Source: Pararhodobacter sp. CCB-MM2 (GTDB lineage Bacteria > Pseudomonadota > Alphaproteobacteria > Rhodobacterales > Rhodobacteraceae). Taken from it: a DNA stretch of 64,000 nt. Location of the stretch: positions 1-64,000 of the forward strand of contig NZ_LRRR01000021.1 of the NCBI RefSeq assembly GCF_001691415.1, given 5' to 3'. This document shows, piece after piece, positions 60,197 to 64,000 of this stretch. A model generated the notes under the pieces. It worked only from the letters and a program-made list of their open reading frames with translations. It was not told where the DNA came from and made no database searches. Each line of letters opens with the position of its first letter. Position 1 is the stretch's first letter. A program made the position numbers and the translations under genes.

Positions 60197-62062
60197 TCAG
60201 GCGTGGGCGGCGAGGCTCTTGCCGTCGTGCAGACCGTGGGTCGTCTTGTCCCAGTAGAACGGGCTGACCACCAGTTCCCAGATCCCTTTCCACGCGGCGA
60301 TGGCCGCCAGCGGGAAATAGAAATGCAGGCTGGGGGTCCAGATCCGCAGGAATTTGTGACGCGGGGCCTGCAGGGCTGCGATGTTGATGGTCAGCGAGAT
60401 CACCTCACCCGACAGGAAGATCACCGCGATCGTCACAGGCACGATGCCCGGCATCGCCCCGCCCAGCGGGTGCCCCAAGCCGAACAACATCAGCCAGAAG
60501 CTCCACAGAATCGGGGCCAACAGGAACTGCACCAGCGTCCCGAGGAACAAGAGCTGCACACCGAAGAACCGCCATGCCCCCAGCTGTCGCCACAGCAGGC
60601 CCGGGTCGCGCATGTGCACGGCATAGGTCATCGCGTAGCCCTTCAGCCAGCGGGAGCGTTGCTTGATCCACGGCCAAACGCGGCAATTGGCCTCCTCCAT
60701 CGTCACCGAGGACACCAGCTCCGTCCAGTAGCCGTGGCGCGCCAGACGCAGGCCCAGATCGGCGTCCTCGGTCACGTTATGCGCGTCCCAGCCGCCCAGT
60801 TCCTCCAGCAGGTCGCGCCGGAAGAACAGCGTCGTTCCGCCGAGGGGAACGACCAGCCCCAGCCGCGCCAGGCCCGGCAGGATCAGCCGGAACCATGCCG
60901 CGTATTCGATGGTGAAGCAGCGCGACAACCAGTTGGTCGACGGGTTCACGTAATCCAGCACCCCTTGCACGCAGGCCAGCTTGGGGCCGCCTGCCGCGAA
61001 GGCCTCGATCACCCGGTGCAACTGGTCCGGAGCCGGGGCGTCCTCGGCGTCATAGACCCCGACGATCTGCCCCCGCGCGAAGTTGAGCGCGTAGTTCAGG
61101 GCGCGGGGTTTGGTACGCAGGGTCGAATCGGGCACCGGGATCACCCGCATCCATTCCGGCAGCTTGCTGGCGGCGAGGGCGTCGCGCGTCAGGTGGTCAT
61201 CCTCCTCGACGACCAGCATCACATCGAGCAGCTCTCGCGGATAGCTGATGGCCCCCAGCCGCCGCACCAGCCGCGGCGCGATATCGGGCTCTCGGTACAG
61301 CGGAACCATGATCGACACAGGCGGCTTGCGCAGCGGCAATGTCGGGCCATCGGGGGGGCGCCGGCGTTGGGCCCGTAGCTGCGCGATGGCGGCGGCGAGC
61401 TTCATCAGGTTCCCGGCCAGCAGAAACGTCAGGATGATTCCGAAGAGCAGCAGGAAGGTCATCATCGGCGCCACCAGCGTCGTCGCCACAATCCCCAACG
61501 CCGCCGAGGCCATCCAGCGGCTGAAACGCCGGCTGTCCCAGATCCGGCAGCTTTCCTCAACGGCAACACAGGTCTCCGCCATCAGCCGCAGAGTGCTGCG
61601 ACGCGAGGCCAGAAGGGCCCGGTGCAAGGCGGCCTCCGGGATCACCGCCATGGCGACGGGGCCGAGGCAGGCCTCAAGCTCGGGCCGGTGGTCATCAAAG
61701 CTGTCGGGCCGGGCGCAGGCGACCAAGGTCACCGCGCCGCGGCGTGCCCACGGCAGGCAGGCGATCTGCAAGCAGCGCCGCGGCCCGAGCCGGTCGATCA
61801 ACCGCGGGTCCGGCCGCGAGGCCTCGGCGTCGATCACCGTGGTGCCGAATTGCTCGGCCAGCGCCGCGATCACGTCCTCGTCCGAGGCGAGGCCGTGCGC
61901 GCGCAAAATATCCCCCAACCGCGACTGCTGCCGGCTTTGGATCTCCAGCGCCCGCACAAGGTCACCAGCCCGAATCGCCCCTCGGCGCAACAGCAGGGTT
62001 CCCAAGGGCAGCCGCCCCGGTGTCGGCTCCGTTGCCGTCGTTTGATCCACCGTCCCAGCCAT
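60197..62062 (-). CDS. MshEN-domain family 2 glycosyltransferase
   Basis: A 621-residue membrane enzyme. Residues 17-70 contain two consecutive motifs of the MshEN (GspE N-terminal) type, RLPLGTLLLRRGAI...L..ALEIQ and SRLGDILRAHGLA...ALAEQ, the tandem arrangement that binds c-di-GMP in MshE. Two TM helices (about 185-220) precede a GT2 catalytic domain with DAED (338-341), TEDADLGLRL (431-440) and QRSRW (468-472), the cellulose/hyaluronan-synthase-like set. More TM helices follow. It probably makes or exports a polysaccharide in response to c-di-GMP. The ATG at 62062 has a GAGGGC site; a CtrA box lies 45 bp upstream. Confidence 0.88.
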   Translation of the reverse strand: MAGTVDQTTATEPTPGRLPLGTLLLRRGAIRAGDLVRALEIQSRQQSRLGDILRAHGLASDEDVIAALAEQFGTTVIDAEASRPDPRLIDRLGPRRCLQIACLPWARRGAVTLVACARPDSFDDHRPELEACLGPVAMAVIPEAALHRALLASRRSTLRLMAETCVAVEESCRIWDSRRFSRWMASAALGIVATTLVAPMMTFLLLFGIILTFLLAGNLMKLAAAIAQLRAQRRRPPDGPTLPLRKPPVSIMVPLYREPDIAPRLVRRLGAISYPRELLDVMLVVEEDDHLTRDALAASKLPEWMRVIPVPDSTLRTKPRALNYALNFARGQIVGVYDAEDAPAPDQLHRVIEAFAAGGPKLACVQGVLDYVNPSTNWLSRCFTIEYAAWFRLILPGLARLGLVVPLGGTTLFFRRDLLEELGGWDAHNVTEDADLGLRLARHGYWTELVSSVTMEEANCRVWPWIKQRSRWLKGYAMTYAVHMRDPGLLWRQLGAWRFFGVQLLFLGTLVQFLLAPILWSFWLMLFGLGHPLGGAMPGIVPVTIAVIFLSGEVISLTINIAALQAPRHKFLRIWTPSLHFYFPLAAIAAWKGIWELVVSPFYWDKTTHGLHDGKSLAAHA

Positions 62063-62106
62063 GCCAGCCCTCGCAAGTCCTGCGTGAAAGGCTGCGGCCG
62101 TTGCCC

Positions 62107-62121
62107 TTAAACTTTGGTTAA
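62107..62121. promoter_or_regulatory. CtrA box upstream of the MshEN-glycosyltransferase
   Basis: TTAA-ACTTTGG-TTAA matches the CtrA half-site arrangement with exact 7-bp spacing. It lies 45-59 bp upstream of the glycosyltransferase start codon, between that gene and the carA terminator, so it can only serve the glycosyltransferase. Confidence 0.6.
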
Positions 62122-62151
62122 TTCGCGTTAGGAATTTCCGCCGGAAAAGCA

Positions 62152-62177
62152 AAAGGCCCCGCCGGAGCGGGGCCTTT
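62152..62177 (-). terminator. Terminator of carA
   Basis: AAAGGCCCCGC/GCGGGGCCTTT is a perfect 11-bp stem with a CGGA loop, 21 bp past the carA stop. In the minus direction it is followed by TGCTTTTCC. Confidence 0.9.
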
Positions 62178-62197
62178 GTCATCGGGTCAGGCGTGGC

Positions 62198-63361
62198 TTA
62201 GGACGCCTTGCGCTCGGCCATGGCGGCGGCGAAACGCTCGAACAGGTAGTAGCTGTCCTGCGGGCCGGGGCTGGCCTCTGGGTGGTATTGCACCGAGAAC
62301 ACCGGCTTGTCGGCCAGACGGATCCCGCAGTTCGAGCCGTCGAACAGCGAGACATGGGTCTCGACGACGCCCGCAGGCAGGGTCTGGCTGTCGACGGTGA
62401 AGCCGTGGTTCATCGAGGTGATCTCGACCTTGCCGGTTTCACGGTCTTTCACCGGGTGGTTCGCACCGTGGTGGCCGTGGTTCATCTTCACCGTGCGTGC
62501 GCCCAGCGCCAGAGCCAGCATCTGGTGCCCCAAGCAGATGCCGAACACCGGCAGGTCCGCCGCCAGCACACCCTTGATCATCGGCACGGCATAATCGCCG
62601 GTCGCCGCCGGGTCGCCCGGGCCGTTCGACAGGAAGACCCCGTCCGGGTTCAGCGCGAGGACTTCCTCGGCGGTGGCATTGGCAGGCAGAACGGTCACGT
62701 CGCAACCGGCCGAGGCCAGGCAGCGCAGGATGTTCTTCTTCGCGCCGTAGTCGATGGCGACGACCTTGTGCACCGGGTTTTCCTGCGGCTTGTGGCCGTC
62801 AGGCCAGGCCCAGCGCATCTCGTTCCAGCGGTAGGATTGCGCGCAGGTCACGTCCTTCGCCAGATCGAGGCCGACAAGCCCCTTCCAGCCGCGTGCCTTG
62901 GCCAGCAGGCCCTCGATGTCGAAGTTGCCCTCGGGGTCATGCGCCAGCGCGACATGCGGCGCGCCCAGCTGACGGATCGCGCGGGTCAGGCGACGGGTGT
63001 CGATGCCGCCGATGCCGATGCGACCTTGCTTGGTCATCCAGGCGACCAGATCGGTGGCCGCGCGCCAGTTCGACGGCTCGGTCGGGTCCCATTTCACTAC
63101 CATGCCTTCGGCGACGGCCTGTCCGGCCTCGTCGTCGTCGGTATTCACCCCGACGTTGCCGACATGTGGGAAAGTGAAGGTCACGACCTGCCCGGCGTAG
63201 GAGGGATCGGTCATGATCTCCTGATAGCCGGTCATCGCGGTGTTGAAGCAAAGTTCAGCCACCGTCTCGCCGGTGGCGCCGAAACCATGGCCATAGAAGA
63301 TGGTACCGTCGGCAAGAACAAGGCAAGCGGTCGGGCGCGGCTGGGCGGGTGCTGCGGACAT
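62198..63361 (-). CDS. carA: Carbamoyl-phosphate synthase small (glutaminase) subunit
   Basis: A 387-residue subunit that releases ammonia from glutamine for the CarB subunit. The N-terminal domain starts CLVLADGTIFYGHGFGATGE and has the family motif VFNTAMTGYQEI-like (here CFNTAMTGYQEIMTDPSYAG). The glutaminase domain shows VFGICLGHQ with the nucleophilic Cys and YHPEASPGPQDS with His and Glu. carB is not in the window. It feeds both arginine and pyrimidine synthesis. Confidence 0.96.
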   Translation of the reverse strand: MSAAPAQPRPTACLVLADGTIFYGHGFGATGETVAELCFNTAMTGYQEIMTDPSYAGQVVTFTFPHVGNVGVNTDDDEAGQAVAEGMVVKWDPTEPSNWRAATDLVAWMTKQGRIGIGGIDTRRLTRAIRQLGAPHVALAHDPEGNFDIEGLLAKARGWKGLVGLDLAKDVTCAQSYRWNEMRWAWPDGHKPQENPVHKVVAIDYGAKKNILRCLASAGCDVTVLPANATAEEVLALNPDGVFLSNGPGDPAATGDYAVPMIKGVLAADLPVFGICLGHQMLALALGARTVKMNHGHHGANHPVKDRETGKVEITSMNHGFTVDSQTLPAGVVETHVSLFDGSNCGIRLADKPVFSVQYHPEASPGPQDSYYLFERFAAAMAERKAS

Positions 63362-63504
63362 CGGACGGCTCCTGTGTGAATCGGGCTGTCATTAAGGGGT
63401 CGGCGGAGGGGAATCAAGGCCGCGCGCATCGGGAATCCGGTGCGAGGAGCGGATCGGCCCTTCACGCCCTTAGAAAGTGAGTATTTAGTACAAGGTGAAG
63501 GAAC

Positions 63505-63945
63505 TCAGAGCTTGATGTCGTAGGTCTTCCACGCCGTGGCATCGGCCAGCTTGTCATAGAGCGCGCGGGCACGGGCGTTGTCCTCGGCGGTGATCCAGCG
63601 GATGACGGACCAGCCACGATTGCGCCCCTCGTCGGCCACGGCCTCAATGAGGGCGCGTGCCGCACCCGAACCACGCGCCTCGGGCGAGACGAACAGATCA
63701 TCGAGGAACCCGCCGACCGTCGCCGCCAGCGGACGGGCATAGGGGCGGAAATGCGTTAGGCCGACCAGCGTGCCATCCTCGGCCTCGGCCACGAAACACT
63801 CGACCTCATGCTCATGGTCATGGATCCAGCCCCAGACTCGGGCGCGCATCTCGTCGGTCTGGGTGACCTTGTAGAACTCGGCATAGCCCGCATAGAGGCG
63901 TTCCCAATCGGCACGGTCGCGGTCCTGCGGGCGGCGGATGAGCAT
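63505..63945 (-). CDS. GNAT-family N-acetyltransferase
   Basis: A 146-residue acetyltransferase beginning MLIRRPQDRDRADWERLYAG. VGGFLDDLFVSPEARGSGAARALIEAV carries the acetyl-CoA binding loop, and VIRWITAEDNARARALYDKL is the last conserved unit. This resembles small GNATs acting on amino-group substrates; substrate unknown. It is separate from carA (143 bp). Confidence 0.9.
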   Translation of the reverse strand: MLIRRPQDRDRADWERLYAGYAEFYKVTQTDEMRARVWGWIHDHEHEVECFVAEAEDGTLVGLTHFRPYARPLAATVGGFLDDLFVSPEARGSGAARALIEAVADEGRNRGWSVIRWITAEDNARARALYDKLADATAWKTYDIKL

Positions 63946-64000
63946 GGTGGTCCCTTTCGTTCAGATCAGGCCGCAGGCTAGCCTCCCCTTTCTGCCGCGT

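Overview
The window is a dense, GC-rich stretch (intergenic gaps mostly under 150 bp, strong G/C preference at third codon positions) of what looks like an alphaproteobacterial chromosome, most likely of the Rhodobacterales/Rhodobacteraceae. Evidence: plant-type glutamate-cysteine ligase, a SUV3-like helicase followed by an S4 protein, CarD next to 7Fe ferredoxin, mnmH, a tesA-like/ybbA/ybbP divergon, DUF2842 after purA, and perfect CtrA boxes (TTAA-N7-TTAA). Nearly all genes are core housekeeping genes. The only clear mobile-element trace is a decayed IS5-family transposase near the left edge.

Layout. 1-1.8 kb: an edge-truncated secreted protein, a gene-poor gap and an IS5 remnant. 1.8-8.5 kb (minus strand): yebC, a DUF2726 protein, carD, ferredoxin, an S4 protein, a SUV3-like helicase and a TPR protein. 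8.6-18.8 kb: SCP2 protein, lysophospholipase-like hydrolase, mnmH, hemC, a methyltransferase, a SPOR-domain D,D-carboxypeptidase, a HAD hydrolase, clpS, an rsmC-like methyltransferase and an SDR that lacks its catalytic residues. 18.8-22.7 kb: arylesterase/ABC-permease divergon. 22.8-29 kb: pyrB, four tandem PH-like membrane paralogues, an S49 protease, a small zinc-ribbon membrane protein, a Ca/Na exchanger and a pteridine-reductase-like SDR. 29-34.2 kb: a structured AT-rich intergenic region, then uvrC, a soluble Aer-like PAS protein, pgsA, moaD and moaE. 34.2-42.5 kb: envelope proteins (including an OmpA/BON protein), ubiA, rsmE, a GNAT protein, gshA. 42.5-48.5 kb: a DEAD-box helicase divergent from a CtrA-box-preceded diguanylate cyclase, a candidate structured ncRNA, a tandem pair of tiny secreted proteins, prfC and another secreted protein. 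48.7-57.6 kb: pyrG, secG, VOC protein, DUF6524 protein, purA, DUF2842 protein, a 1003-aa protein with 26 copies of a 13-residue helical repeat, thiN. 57.6-64 kb: EamA exporter, pyrimidine nucleotidase-like HAD, GntR regulator, an MshEN-glycosyltransferase fusion behind a CtrA box, carA, a GNAT protein.

Connections. Pyrimidine metabolism recurs (carA, pyrB, pyrG, SDT1-like HAD) without forming an operon. The most suggestive link is a CtrA/c-di-GMP axis. A diguanylate cyclase (GGEEF with an RxxD inhibitory site) has two perfect CtrA boxes upstream, and 17 kb away a glycosyltransferase fused to a predicted c-di-GMP-binding MshEN domain has a third. That predicts CtrA-controlled c-di-GMP synthesis together with a c-di-GMP-responsive surface-polysaccharide enzyme. 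Other items for follow-up are the four-gene PH-like cluster after pyrB, the paired tiny secreted proteins next to a structured RNA candidate, and a 63-bp dispersed repeat present twice. No tRNA, rRNA, CRISPR array or recognisable phage-defence operon was found.
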